Assembly (NCBI GenBank): GCA_024195265.1
Contig: JAJLRJ010000009.1
Location: forward strand, 3,770,291 to 3,834,290
DNA: 64,000 nt
Reading direction: 5' to 3'
Source: Dendrophyllia cribrosa
Lineage: Eukaryota; Cnidaria; Anthozoa; Scleractinia; Dendrophylliidae
The notes beneath the pieces are model-generated. The model was not told where the DNA came from, did not search any database, and worked only from the letters and a program-made list of their open reading frames with translations. Positions 1 to 11,502 of the stretch are shown in pieces. How positions within the stretch are numbered: position 1 is the first letter of the stretch; the number at the start of each line of letters is the position of its first letter. The position numbers and the translations under genes were made by a program.

Positions 1-282
1 GATACCATGAAATGAAATAATGAACTCATTCATTTGTAAACTTTTCAGTCAAAGCTAATTAATATATCTAAGTATTTATAACTGCGAAAGTGAATTTTAG
101 TGCGTTATTTATATTTTTTCTCATATTTAATTGTTTATTTATTGAGTCGTGAATCGACTCGATAATCGTTATTTGTATTTTTCACCTATTTATTTTTTAG
201 CCATGAATAGACTCACTGATCGATTAGCCTCGATCACTGAATTGTAATTAATTTTTCTTAATAATAAAAAGTTCAAAATAAA
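1..282 (+). other. 3'UTR and poly(A) signals of an off-window family A gene
   Basis: The first 280 bases match the sequence that follows the A1 stop codon (8453-8734) almost base for base, apart from small indels. The stop codon of another family A gene should therefore lie about 3 bases left of position 1. Two AATAAA-type signals (263-268, 277-282) sit at the same place as in A1. The homology is seen in the sequence; the gene itself is inferred because its coding part is outside the window. Confidence 0.75.
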
Positions 283-367
283 GGTTTGCAGTTGCAATAC
301 TTTAATACAATAATAATTCAAATCACTTGCCTAGATTTTTTTGAGGGACATCATCAACCGAACTTAA

Positions 368-1146
368 GGTGATTCCTCAGAAATAAAAGTTGTCGAACGA
401 TTTTTTTTAAATTTTCCCTAACAGCTCCCTACCATAAGTTGTTTCGAAAAATTCAATAAGAAAGATAGGTCACCATGCCGGGTAAAGAGATACGATGGAC
501 CAATGTTGCCCCATTTATGCCTATAGCAATACCGATCACGCACGTCATTATTTGATCGGTTTATGTTTCTTTTCCCAGTAACCCGTGAAAGCAAAGTTTA
601 CAATTCTTCAAAAAAACTTGATACGTTAAAGTCTCCACCATATGGGAACACTTTGAAATAAAAGTTATAAAAATGTCACACATCTTCAAATGACACGGAC
701 TCAAAACATTCCTCGCGTCCATGTTTTCAAGGTCATCAATTTGCTCCCACGAGTAACTGATTTGAGAACGTTTTTAGCGATATCTCTTTTTCCTGCGAGG
801 AATTTTTTTTTAACTTTTTTAACTTAAAATGCATTAATTTAACATCAAAATGATGCAATAAAAAATATAGGTCACCATGCTCGTTAGAGAGAAAAAGACA
901 GTCGTATTTTCTAACGAGCTTGCAGGCCTTGCAGGCGCTTACACTGTCGATTGAGTTTCTTTTTCTCTCTAGATCTTAAAACAAAATTTCAGTTCTTTTT
1001 TTCACTGATGATTTTATGAAGCGCCCATTTTTATGCCTGGTGAGGTTTCCGGCCAAAAAAGCAGCCATGTTTTAATGCTGCCGATGTTGCGAATTACGTG
1101 TATTATGCGCAGTACAGGATGCGCAGTGCAATACTGAGGAATCACC
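368..1146. mobile_element. piggyBac-type MITE with TTAA target duplication
   Basis: Terminal inverted repeats GGTGATTCCTCAG / CTGAGGAATCACC bound a 779-bp non-coding element flanked by TTAA at 364-367 and 1147-1150. The paralogous segment near 8815-8830 has the same flank (GAACTTAAAACGG) with a single TTAA and no insert, so both filled and empty sites are present in the window. TTAA targets are typical of piggyBac-family elements. No transposase is seen. Confidence 0.8.
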
Positions 1147-1150
1147 TTAA

Positions 1151-1860
1151 AACGGCTAGCTACTTCATGCATCACCCATATTTCTGGAGATTGAATTTAC
1201 CTTAGTAGGTTTGATTAACAACAATTTTACCATAGCAACGTTATGTTCCTTGCAAGTTTAAATTGGCCCCCTAAATTACCGTTCTACGAATTGCCCGTTT
1301 GTTAAATGTGATAAATCCTTTGCACGAGACCACGCTTGAAAAAAAATATCACTCTGACTTAGTACGGAATGGTAAAATATGGGCGGCAGTTACAAACATT
1401 GCAAACGACTCAATGGTCTTTTGTAAGTTGGTATAGATGATCTAGAAATGATGTAGTTAAAATGTAGTTTGGTGGAATGGATGACTCAACCAATAAATGG
1501 TTTAGACAGTTTACAAACCGTATAGTCGCCGTTGTCGAAACGGTACAATATAGACACAAATGATCAAGTCTAAATGTAAATAGTTCAACTTCCGTTTGTA
1601 AAACCACACAGTCTAAGTAGAACTGGTGAAAATAAATGAAAATCGGTCTAGTGTCCAAATGTTAAAACGACAAAGTGAAGTCTCAAGTGGTTCATGGTAA
1701 AATTATACTTCAACATTCCTTCAGTTCATCAAGGGCAGCAAGTTAATTGACCGGTTGTAACCGTTTATCTCAATGGTTATAACTTGTCTTAAAACGTTTG
1801 CAGTGGAATTAATGCTATCATTCATTTAACTGCTAATTTGAAGTAGAAGCTTGGACACGT
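1151..1860. repeat. Downstream flank of family A gene, duplicated at about 8826-9190
   Basis: This non-coding stretch is a diverged copy of the sequence downstream of A1, beginning AACGGCTAGCTACTTCATGC in both. It differs mainly by the insert at 1379-1703. No gene is seen. Confidence 0.7.
1379..1703. mobile_element. Unclassified insertion with 10-bp target duplication
   Basis: ATGGTAAAAT occurs at 1369-1378 and again at 1694-1703, bracketing about 315 bp that is missing from the paralogous flank near 9030. That flank carries ATGGTAAAAT only once. No convincing terminal inverted repeats or coding sequence are visible, so a SINE or other short element is possible. Confidence 0.6.
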
Positions 1861-2933
1861 TTTCTGTAATAGCGGAGCTTTCGCGGGCCGAAGGCCCGCT
1901 GCGGAGCACCATACTCATAGAGCCTATGTCCGTCATTTTTCATGGTCATGGCTAGCGGAAAGTTTCGCGGGCGCGTCGGTCCGTGTGCCGCCCGCAGCCG
2001 CCCGCGTTGGGCAGGACTAGCTCGTGTGCGCGTATGACGTCGCAAAACATGCGCGTACGACGTCACGCAACATCCGGGATCTTAGCAATTTTGAAACCAA
2101 AGCGAGGCTTTGTTTTTCGCGCGGTTACACGGCCGAAGGTCACGTCAGATGGGAAAACACTTTGTTTTGCTTTGTTTACTAAGCGGAGAAAACCGTTTAA
2201 ATTAAATTAAAGTCGTTATTTCCCTGAATTTTTCGCGGTTTGCTACTCAAGACAGGGATACTATTAAATTAACGGATACTCAGAAGCTGCTTTAGTGGTA
2301 AAAGAATAGCTTTCAGAGATAAAATCTTGCTTCGAGGAACTTCATCCGTTTTTATCATGCGGGGTGATGTTTGTTTTTATTACGGATTTCAGAACCAAAG
2401 AAGTTGTAACGATTTCTTGAATTTCATCGAAGGCAGCTCGAACTCGATGCGCTATAAATGGTACGCGTTTTGCTTTTAAACACAAACTAATCGTCTTTAT
2501 TTATATCGTCTTAACAAGGGTGACACTAAATAGTCATAAGACTAAGAAACCTGTGGCCCTCGGATCAGTCCAGATTGGAGATTAATTAAGATTAATTAAC
2601 CTAATGGAGATTTGAATAAAATTTTTCGAAAGAAGATTGTGTTGTCCACTTTTATGTGTTTGTTCATTCATTATATAGATTGAAAAGCGATTTTATGTAA
2701 ACAAAACAAGACTTGGGTTTTATAGTTCTATCTTCACTCGCGTCGCCTTATGCAAATATGTTTGTGTATTTTTGCAAATTTTGATTTCCAAATCAGTTTA
2801 TCGGGCAATTTTTGACAAGCAACAAGTGTATTGTATTCGAAAAGTAGTCGTACTAGTTATTCTAGACGGAGAAAAAGTTGTTTTTGTGGACTTTTGTACG
2901 GTCTAAATGTACTGTGCAGACGGTCGCGTAATT
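1861..2933. other. Gene-free interval with a GC-rich patch
   Basis: A GC-rich, CpG-containing patch (about 1875-2140) includes a short hairpin GCGGGCCGAAGGCCCGC at 1883-1900. The rest is AT-rich with no supported gene. Short open frames here overlap on both strands and lack any recognisable protein features. Confidence 0.5.
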
Positions 2934-3118
2934 AACAAATTTACACCGGTTTTCCGTGGTGTGGACTCTTATTTAGCACGATTTACGTCATCACATGGTC
3001 AAAATGTTGTGGACTCACGAGGCGCAGCCGAGTGAGTCAGCAACAAATTTTGACCATGTGATGACGTAAATCGTGGTAAATAAGAGTCCACACCACGGAA
3101 AACCGGTGTAAATTTGTT
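2934..3118. repeat. Near-perfect palindromic foldback element
   Basis: Two arms of about 80 bp (2934-3015 and 3037-3118) are inverted copies of each other around a 20-bp loop region. Both carry ACACCGGTTTTCCGTGGTGT-type ends and a CRE-like TTTACGTCATCAC core. It probably is a foldback MITE. Confidence 0.85.
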
Positions 3119-3213
3119 TTTTACAACAATATTTAGAAAGAAATACAAGGAAAAATCGAAGTCTTGTTACAAAACGTGACAGCAAAGAAAGAGCAAGCGT
3201 TGTCTATAACTTT

Positions 3214-3315
3214 CTCGCAATCTGATTGGTTTTTTTTCAAGCGCGCGTGATGTTAGCGTCAGCACCGTTGTCTGGACTCTCATTTACCACTCACGTCGAC
3301 CAATCAGATTGCGAG
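3214..3315. repeat. Short inverted-repeat element
   Basis: CTCGCAATCTGATTGGT at the left end is inverted as ACCAATCAGATTGCGAG at the right end, about 70 bp apart. This is a small MITE-like hairpin. Confidence 0.65.
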
Positions 3316-3439
3316 TTTAGCGGCAATTGTGGTAAAATACTGTTTTTGAGAATTGCTAAAACTGAAAAATAGCCCGGTCGTCAATCTTAATTCTTGTGCT
3401 TCCGACCTTTCACCTTAGTTATTATAAGTTTCACCTTTC

Positions 3440-4340
3440 TAGTTAAGCTTGTTCAGAGAGCGACGCTGTTAGGCTCAGCATATCTATACATATTATCTCA
3501 CATTTTTAGCATAACAGGTAGATTAGTCAAATCTTTCTGTTATGCTACTTCCATCAATGAAATTATCGTTATTTTGCTGCGACCAAAAATAACTTAAAGC
3601 TTGCATTATGCTTCCTTATTTGTTTGCTCTTATCAGTGTTTCTATTACCTTTTACACTGGTTTTATATTTCCCGCTTCAGCAAGATGATAACAAACTCTG
3701 TAGTCAAGTCATGGAATTTTTAAAAACGGGTTTAGAACACCAAGAAGATAATATCAAGTGATTTCTTCATGGAAGAACAAACCAAGTTTTTCTGCGATTT
3801 TTCCACGATACTTGGGAGGAACTTGAAAATTGGCCGTTGCAATCAATTTCCATCCTGGCCATCCGCAACAAAAGATAACAAATACTAGTTTCTATGCACT
3901 AGTAGAGTATTTGTTAACAAAACTGGACCATTATTTTAAGGTTTCTATTGAAACAAATATGTTTTTTTTTTGGCTTTTCAAAATGATACTAAAAATAGAT
4001 GACAGTGTCAGCCTTTAAGTCCACGTGTCTTTTCGGCAAAGATTAGTATAATTGAATATGGAATATTGTCGCCGTCAATGTGAGGAAGGCTGTTTTCACG
4101 TTCGTAAACAATGTCGGAGTATAGCCCCTAAAGTACATGTAAGTACCTAAAACATCTTAAAATCTTTCCAAACCACCGCATTCTACTGCTAACACTTGCC
4201 TTTATCTTCCTCGTTGAGTACCCTGGCTTATGCGACAATTTACGTGCATTTCACGACAGACCCGCAAACCACAAGCACGTGTCCGCTGTTTGCCGCAGAA
4301 CGCGATGTTAAATATATATAATGCTTTTTGTGACTACTGC
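3440..4340. repeat. Non-coding segment duplicated at about 9450-9960
   Basis: Blocks such as TTATGCTACTTCCATCAATG and ATAACTTAAAGCTTGCATTA recur in order at 9470-9560, and partly at 13.97-14.15 and 19.87-20.10 kb. It belongs to the repeated family A flank. No gene is seen. Confidence 0.7.
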
Positions 4341-4626
4341 GCCTGAGTTTTCCGAATGTAAGTAACAACAGAATATACTTCGGAGCCAATCAGCACACGC
4401 AAATATCCATCTTGTGGTCTCTCGCGAACACTTCATATCAACGATGATTTGCCGAAAGTTCCCAATGACAAACAAAAACCTCGGCTGCCTATTCGATCTC
4501 TTTGAAGTTTAAGTGTTTATAAGGTCCACATCTTTCGTACTGGAAGGAGTAATTGTCCCGCCCCCTTCCTAGTCAGTCGCATTTTTGTCCTCTTTACCAG
4601 TCTCACACCTATCTCTCCACTCAACC

Positions 4627-4957
4627 TCGCCCCAGGGCATTTTCCATATTCAAAATGGCGGGGCGGGCGTAGAAAGTCCTGGACAAGGCTGCCAAATACT
4701 CCAAAAATACTTAAGCATTTTGTCGAGTAAAAACATGAAATGAAATCAAACGACTGTTTCATATTGCCAGAAAGCAAACATGGGTGCCGATCGCTAGAAG
4801 TAACCGTCCGTAAACGCCATTTCATCCTGTGTCACGTGACAAAATACTCCACGATTCTTGGAAGTATTTTGGCAGCCTTGTCCTGGGCTCCCTGTGTCTA
4901 GTCCAAGGGATTCTACGCCCGCCATTTTGAAAGCGGAGAGGGCCCTGGGGACGAGAT
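4627..4957. repeat. Foldback element with about 75-bp arms
   Basis: The left arm (4627-4702) contains GGACAAGGCTGCCAAATACT. The right arm (4866-4957) carries the inverted match (TATTTTGGCAGCCTTGTCC) together with the inverted CGCCCGCCATTTT block. Open frames across it are by-products of the palindrome. Confidence 0.75.
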
Positions 4958-5793
4958 TATCTTTTACTCGTCCCCATTCTTCGCGTCAAAAGAGTTGCTT
5001 GCGGAAAGAGACTATAATTATTCGAGGCCACTGTAATTTGGCAGCAGTCCATACAGTGAATATTATGATCTTTTTTTTTTTTCAATTCTGACCTATATTT
5101 TCACTGTCCCACTCTTTAAAGCGTATATGAAATGACTGTTCTACAAAGGGTAGTTGTATTTAAAGCAACCATTGAGTAAAAGAAGAAAAGAAACTATTAA
5201 AGAAATCCTGTTGTTATTGTTATCAACTTGGCTTCCGTTTCTGTATTCAAATGTTGTTTTGAATCAGAGTAACAGTACTGTAACTTAACTTCACCCATTT
5301 CCGGAAGTGATCACTCACGTTGTTAACGGTGCTATAAACGTATTTTCTATACGTTTAGAAAGTCACCCAGTATTCTTGGTCTATAACCGTGAGAAGAATA
5401 CTTAATTCATTCCTGAAATAAAGGTTTAAGCTTAATTTTCGTTGCCTTTTTATTTTGGAGCACCTACTACAATTAAAAAGGAACAAATACAAGACAAGAA
5501 ACATCGTTTTTCTTTTCAATAATTTCAAAAAATAAGTAAGAAAACAAAGTTTGGTGTGGGTTTTCATATCATATCCATACATAATTGGTTAGTCTTATTT
5601 CACTGTTGGTAACTTGATACTTTGGACTGAACCCTTTCGCGCCATTCGGTTTCGCTGTCACGATATTGTAACAACTGAACTTGAAGCAGTTTTCTCGCTT
5701 TCTTTGTGACTATTTCCTATCTTAAAAGAGGAAAATTAAAATAAACGATGAAGAACTTTTGCTAAATATACAACAAATTAATCCAGGAAATTT
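4958..5793. other. Intergenic interval upstream of A1
   Basis: No gene, RNA or clear transposon is recognised. The sequence is AT-rich, and its distal end forms the proximal promoter of A1. Confidence 0.5.
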
Positions 5794-5796
5794 TCA

Positions 5797-5807
5797 TATA
5801 TATATAT
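5797..5807 (+). promoter_or_regulatory. TATA box of gene A1
   Basis: TATATATATAT lies about 110 bases upstream of the proposed A1 start codon. This leaves room for a 5'UTR of about 85 bases, comparable to the other genes of the cluster. Confidence 0.45.
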
Positions 5808-5914
5808 GACTGAAATGGTCATCAGTTTTCACAGTTTCAGACAAGAAAAAACTTGAAGAGCAAGGGTACTCAACTAAAAGTCGAAAAACACAAAAACTAA
5901 AGACACCGAAAAAA

Positions 5915-8451
5915 ATGTTAAAAGCAGCTATGAAGGTAAGATTACAAGGTAATACACTTATAGAATTAAACGCTCTTCTCCGAGCCGTCATTTTGAGAAA
6001 GAAGGGCCTGAAGACGAGGTTATAGTTATGCCCAATCTAAGACACAGTTAATCAGTTTACGGTAAACAACGTTTACATATCATTAGGAGAGCCACCCCCC
6101 GACGGGGTACTCCCTATAATGTACTATACGTGGATGCCTCGCCCGAAAGGGGTACTTTTTTTAGGCTGAAGGTGTATGAAAGGGTCGGAATTTCACGAGT
6201 TGAAGTATGTGAAAGGGTAGGGATTTTACGAAGAATAGGAAATAGTAGCGAAAACACGAGTTGAAGCATAAAAAAGGTAGGGAAAACTGCAATTTAAGTA
6301 TTATAAAAAGGGGCTTTCAAAATATATCAAACAGACGCACGCAAAGGCTATATGAAAGGGGTACCATTTTCAACGAAAGGTATATGAAAGGGGTACCATT
6401 TTCAATGAAAGGTATATGAAAGGGGTACCTTTTCTGTCAAAAACGGTATATGAAAGGTAAGGGTTTGGACCTCGGGGCGGAGCATCCCCGTACAAAACTT
6501 TTTGAGTACCCCCAGCCCCCCCCCCCCCCCCCCCCCCCCCCCCGGGAACCACCCGTTCCAGCCTGTCAATGCCTTGCCATGCTCTTGCAGTACCAGTGTC
6601 CAGCACGGCTTCTACCGGCCGAACGTTCATCCACACAGCAGTTCATGTTTGGAACAGCTTGCCTAATAATGTAGTTGGTAACATCACTGTAAATGGTGTC
6701 GCAACCTTTAAGAGCAGGGTGCATAAGTATCTTATGTCATGTGTATGAGGCTCTGCCCCTGCACTCCAGTTCTCCTTGCTGTGAACCATTGATTAGGCCA
6801 TGGGGACATCCATCATAGTGCATTATATTGCTGCATATGCTAGTTTTTTCATTCTTCATGGACTATTGTTCACTTTAGCATTTTATAAAAAAAAAGAAAT
6901 ATCACACGTTCCACAGGTTTAAGCCTGGTTTAATCCAAATCCCTCTTTTAAAACACGCGTTTTCTGGCGAGCGTCTATATGAATTTTATGTGTAAAAACA
7001 AAAAGAAAAAAAATTGGTTTCCCATAGAGTATAATTGGACCAGTTAACGGAGCTTACGCGTGGAATGTAAACTCCTAATATCATACACTGAACCTTTATT
7101 TTGAGACACCGCCATTAAGGGGACATTTCTCCTGGTCCCGGACGGCAAAAATTTAATATAATCTTTGTAATTATCATCTCTATTTAAGGGACAACTTTTA
7201 TGGGCCAACTTCTCCTGGCCCCGATGGTGTGGAGATAGCTCTGTAGTTAGCTTCAATTGTCATTAAACTTCCTGGGGTCGCATTCACGATTCTAGCCTTT
7301 TGCCCGACTAAGGTGTACATAATGTATCCTTGTAACCGCTGTTGTCAAGGAACAATATTTTTAATAGGATACATCTTATCTCAGTTACGAAGGCTGTATT
7401 GATGCGGCCTCAGCAGGCGGCCTTAAGTACCTTCATTTAAAACTCTAGCCTCCTGCTTTATGAGAATAAAAGGAATAAAAAGTAGAATACGTACTTCCAG
7501 CAAGTCTTCTTTTAATGTAGAGGAAGAAAAAACAAATTAAGGATAAGTAATGTACTCAATACGGCTTTTGACACTTGAGCTTCATGGGGCCAATGCTCAA
7601 TACCTAGTAAACGTTGTTTCTGTACAAAGGCGATATTTTTTGGGACTGTAAATTTTCACGAGGGTATACGATAGTCGTTTTAATTAACATTACTTCTCAC
7701 AAAAAGTCATGAAATTTGTTTTTTTTTTATGATCGCGACAGCAAAAAGTTCACGCCGGGATATCCTCCATTCACCGTTTTCATTTAATTTCTGCCATTTT
7801 TACTTATAAAGTTTTTTAAACTTTTAAACGAACGCTAGCAAGTCCGAAATTTAGAGAACATAGATTTAATTAGGAGGATGATAATAATGTAAATTTTTTA
7901 CTTAGTAAATTATTTATTCATTTGTGTGTAATGTGTACATGTTAATAAACAGTTAACTTCGTAGCTTTTAGTATTTATAAAATTTATTGACTTTATTTAC
8001 TGCAGCTGCGTAATTTTTTATTTTTCTTTCTCAGAAAATAATTTTATCGTTGGCAGTATTGAACTGTGTCATTTACACCGTGTGTGGTCGCCCTCAGTCG
8101 CGTGACGTTTTTACACTTCAAAGCAAGGATCAGGTGCCCAAGCAGACTCTTGGGAACTCAACTGCAGAGAGTAATAAAGGAATAATCCCGGATGTAAAGA
8201 AAGCATTGGAAAGGGGACTCAGAACTCGCAGACAAGACTCTTACAATCCTTGCGAAGGAACAAAGAAAGGCATAATAATAGATGGATCCGTTGTTTATTC
8301 ATACACTTGTCCTATAAGCGCTAACGTTGGATGCTTTTCAGCGATTACGAAATACGGTGCAGCACTCTGTGAGCCTATCAAGGTTCTGGTATATTCACAT
8401 ACAGATCAAAAGTCATATGCTATTAACAAAGGTTGCAGATGCATGAAATGA
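5915..8451 (+). CDS. A1: secreted six-cysteine furin-processed peptide precursor, two coding exons
   Basis: Function not recognised. Exon 2 (8035-8451) follows a good acceptor (TTTCTTTCTCAG) and opens with KIILSLAVLNCVIYTVCG, a signal-peptide core with no in-frame ATG. The best first exon is 5915-5935, seven codons (MLKAAMK) ending in a GTAAGA donor, in phase 0, with a TATA box upstream; this exon is inferred by analogy with A2 and A3. The product is about 145 residues: signal peptide, acidic/neutral pro-region, furin-type RTRR, then a 72-residue mature part. Its cysteines are spaced C-x18-C-x7-C-x11-C-x21-C-x-C, ending GCRCMK. It matches A3 closely and A2 in the mature region. The C-terminal Cys-x-Cys and the spacing suggest a cystine-knot-like secreted ligand, but a toxin-like or antimicrobial peptide is also possible. 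The 2.1-kb intron holds transposon debris. Confidence 0.8.
6077..6480. repeat. Degenerate tandem GTATGAAAGGGGTACC repeat inside the A1 intron
   Basis: Variants of TATATGAAAGGGGTACC occur many times with irregular spacing, starting after GCCACCCCCCGACGGGGTAC. It resembles a dispersed repeat class common in coral DNA and encodes nothing recognisable. Confidence 0.6.
6516..6543. repeat. Poly-C homopolymer (28 C)
   Basis: An uninterrupted run of 28 cytosines between the GGGGTACC repeat and the LINE tail. The predicted poly-Pro and poly-Gly frames here are artefacts of it. Confidence 0.9.
6560..6748 (+). pseudogene. 3' end of a CR1/L2-type LINE reverse transcriptase ORF
   Basis: In one frame the sequence reads GRTFIHTAVHVWNSLP, then NNVVGNITVNGVATFKSRVHKYL and a stop at about 6746-6748. 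The pattern VWNSLPNxVV followed by a phenylalanine-lysine 'TFKSRVHKYL' tail is characteristic of the C-terminus of CR1/L2-like and Jockey-like non-LTR retrotransposon ORF2. Only this tail remains, with no reverse transcriptase or endonuclease motif upstream. It lies in the A1 intron on the same strand as the gene. Confidence 0.7.
6749..8034 (+). other. Remainder of A1 intron
   Basis: AT-rich with no further gene. It ends in a polypyrimidine tract (TTTTTATTTTTCTTTCTCAG) forming the acceptor at 8033-8034. Confidence 0.6.
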
Positions 8452-8714
8452 AATGATACCATGAAATGGAATAATGAACACATTCATTTGTAAACTTTTC
8501 AGTCAAAGCTAATGAATATATCTAAGTATTTATAACTACGAAAGTGAATTTTAGTGCGTTATTTATATTTTTCTCATATTTAATTATTTATTTATTTAGT
8601 CGTGAATCGACTCAATAATCGTTATTTCTATTTTTCACCCATTTATTAATTTAGTCATGAATAGACTCACTGATCGATTAACCTCGATCACTAAATTGTA
8701 ATATTTTTCCTAAT

Positions 8715-8734
8715 AATAAAAAGCTCAAAATAAA
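8715..8734 (+). other. Poly(A) signals of A1
   Basis: Two overlapping AATAAA-type hexamers (8715-8720 and about 8729-8734) lie about 265-280 bases after the A1 stop, matching those of the off-window copy. Confidence 0.65.
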
Positions 8735-9212
8735 GGTTTGCAGTTGCTATATACTTTAATACAATAATAATTCAAATCGCTTGCATGCCTTGATATTTCA
8801 GAGGGACATCAAGAACCGAACTTAAAACGGCTAGCTACTTCATGCATCACCCATATTTCTGGAGCGAATTTACCTCAGTTGGTTTGATTAACAACAATTT
8901 TACCATAGCAACGTTATGTTCCTTGCAAGTTTACATTAGCGTTCTAAGAATTGCTCTTTCGTTAAATGTGATAAATCCCTTTGCATGAGGCCAAGATTTA
9001 AAAAAAGTATATATCATTCTGGATTACGGAATGGTAAAATGATACAAGTCCTTCGTTTCAGTTCATCAAGGCCAGAAACTTAATTCCGGTTGTAACAGTT
9101 TATTATCTCGATGGTTGTGACTTGTCTTAAAACGTTTTCAGTGGAATTAATGCTATCATTTGACTGCTAAATTGAAGTAGAAGCTTGGACATTTATGTGA
9201 TATCTCAGATTA
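8735..9212. repeat. A1 downstream flank, paralogue of 283-1860
   Basis: Collinear with the start of the window but lacking the two insertions found there. No gene is present. Confidence 0.7.
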
Positions 9213-9390
9213 GTATATACTGAAACAGTGGATAGCATTGTTGGCGCGCTCTGATTGGCTACTGAAACTCGGAATAGCAAGTGCTATTCGCCTCCCAGCA
9301 ATTTGCGCACGAAAATTGTAATCGTTGACAGGAATAAATGAGTTAAAAAGTATCATTTTCTTTATATTATCTCACTGTTTCAGTATATAC
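9213..9390. mobile_element. MITE with GTATATACTGAAACAGTG termini
   Basis: The left end GTATATACTGAAACAGTG is exactly inverted at the right end (CACTGTTTCAGTATATAC), giving a 178-bp element. It is absent from the paralogous flank around 1860. Confidence 0.8.
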
Positions 9391-10039
9391 GCGGCTCGGT
9401 AAATATCCACCACTACCCACCTACACTGAGGTGAATAGTTGTTAATTAGTCTAATCTACTTCTGTTATGCTACTTCCATCAATGAAATTCTTGCTATTCT
9501 GCTATACGACCAAAAATAACTTAAAGCTTGCATTACGCTTCCTTATTTGTGTGCTCGTATCAGTGTTTTTAATTTATTACCTTTACACTGGTTTTATCTT
9601 TCCTGCTTCAGAAGGCTGATAACAAACTCTGTATAGGCAAGTCACGGAACTTTTAAAACCGTGTAAGCCCACGTGTTCTTTCGGCAAAGATTAGTATTGA
9701 ACATTGAATATTGTCGTCGTCAATGTGAAGAAGGCTTTTTTCACGTTCTTAAACAATGTCGGAGTATAGCCCTAAAGTACATGTACTTTAACATCTTAAA
9801 ATCTTTCCAAGCCACATTCTACTGCTAACACTTGCGTTTATATATCTTCTCTATAGTGAGTTTACATGAGGTTTACGCGACAATTTGTGTGAATTTCACG
9901 ATGGACCGCAAACGTCAATCTTACGTTTGCCGTTTGCCGTAGAATGCGATGCTAAACTGTCTCTAATAAAAAGTTTTAGCATCGCGTTTGGCAGGAACAC
10001 CACGTGATAATACTTTCCCGCCATTTTTCACGTTTGCCA
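9391..10039. repeat. Copy of the 3440-4340 segment
   Basis: Collinear with the earlier segment, including the AACAATGTCGGAGTATAGCC block. No gene is seen. Confidence 0.65.
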
Positions 10040-10111
10040 CAACCTCGTTCCCAGGGCATTTCCCTTCGAGAGAGGGGCGGCGGGAAGGGAAAAGCCCTGG
10101 GAACGAGGTTG
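10040..10111. mobile_element. 72-bp hairpin MITE with CAACCTCGTTCCCAGGGC ends
   Basis: CAACCTCGTTCCCAGGGC is inverted at the right end after a short GC-rich loop. The ends resemble a very abundant repeat in coral sequence (recalled, not searched). Confidence 0.7.
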
Positions 10112-10924
10112 CGTTTGCCATTTTCCGCAACGCGAGGAAGTCTGTTTTCAAGTTAGTAAACAACGTGAGTATAGACCCTAAAGTAAGTCTGTAAAACTTC
10201 TTAAAATATTTCTAAATCACATGTTTCCAGTAGAATTAACTTTAGTTCGTACAGCATAACTGTAGGATGTTGTTTCATGCATTTACTCCTTCTCTGGTGA
10301 GTTGACGTGAAGCTTATCAGGACCATTCAACGAATCGTCTCGGTGGAAAGCTGTTCGAAGAGGGTCTCAATGAGTTTAACAGTTAGCCGTAAAACGGCTA
10401 CAAAACTGATTTAGTCGTTATAGGCGTAAAAATTATAAAAAAAACTTAACCTTTAGCCATAGAAAATGTTAACCGTGAAAAAAATTGTATAGCCGCGATT
10501 TGTCATTTTCCATCTTTTGTTAGAGTCTTCGAAAGGCCTTAGTCATCTCAATCCGTGATAAATAGAAGATAAAAAACTAGGGTTTTTGAGAGACAAAAAA
10601 TGTCGTTTCGGGTACGAAATAAGGTACGAAATAAGGTAAGGTGAGGCATTTTCAGCGGAGGGTGAAAGTAGCTGGCAAGCGGGGGATAAGATTTCTTCCC
10701 TAAAATTTTCTGCCGCCGAAGCATTCAGCTAAAAAAAAACGAACTGTATTATCTTTTACATAGTTTCGTTTAAAAGCACTGTAATATGGCAAAACAGTTC
10801 AACGTCATTACAATCGTTTTGTTAAACATTCCTCGTTGAGTGTCCTGGCTTATGTGACAATTTGCGTGCATTTCACGACAGACCCGCAAGTCACAAGCTC
10901 TTGTTTGCCGTTTGCCGCATTTCG
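10112..10924. other. Gene-free interval
   Basis: No coding sequence or RNA gene is recognised. Short repeats such as GGTACGAAATAA GGTACGAAATAA occur near 10610-10635. Confidence 0.5.
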
Positions 10925-11222
<298 letters not shown>

Positions 11223-11344
11223 CGCGATGTTAAATATATATAATGTTTTTTATTATAATCATGTTTTCTTTTGGTACGCCTGAGTGGTGAAAAGGCACAA
11301 TGGGGCCACGCCCGTACTAGGAGATTCTTGTACCTTTTAGGAAC

Positions 11345-11502
11345 GATTTGATAAAAAAGCAAGGCTGATTCACGGTACGGAAGGAAACGACTATATTTGT
11401 AAAAGATCCAATATTTCGAAAGGTACAGCTTTTCTTTTCGATATTTTACAAATATAGTCGTTTCCGAACCATGAATTAGCCTTGCTTTTTTTCATCAAAC
11501 TG
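11345..11502. mobile_element. Foldback MITE, first copy
   Basis: GAAACGACTATATTTGTAAA is inverted as TTTACAAATATAGTCGTTTC about 40 bases later. The outer parts (AAAAGCAAGGCTGATTCA / TGAATTAGCCTTGCTTTTT) also pair. A second copy lies at 16393-16552. Confidence 0.8.

Noticed and set aside
8050..8064. TTG as the start of A1 (and of A2 and A3)
   Set aside because: TTG is not a usual eukaryotic start. The frame is open upstream to a splice acceptor, and a short ATG exon exists.
8035..8451. Assignment to known coral small cysteine-rich proteins or sea-anemone channel toxins
   Set aside because: The cysteine spacing, and in particular the closing Cys-x-Cys with x7 and x11 intervals, does not fit the patterns I know for those groups.
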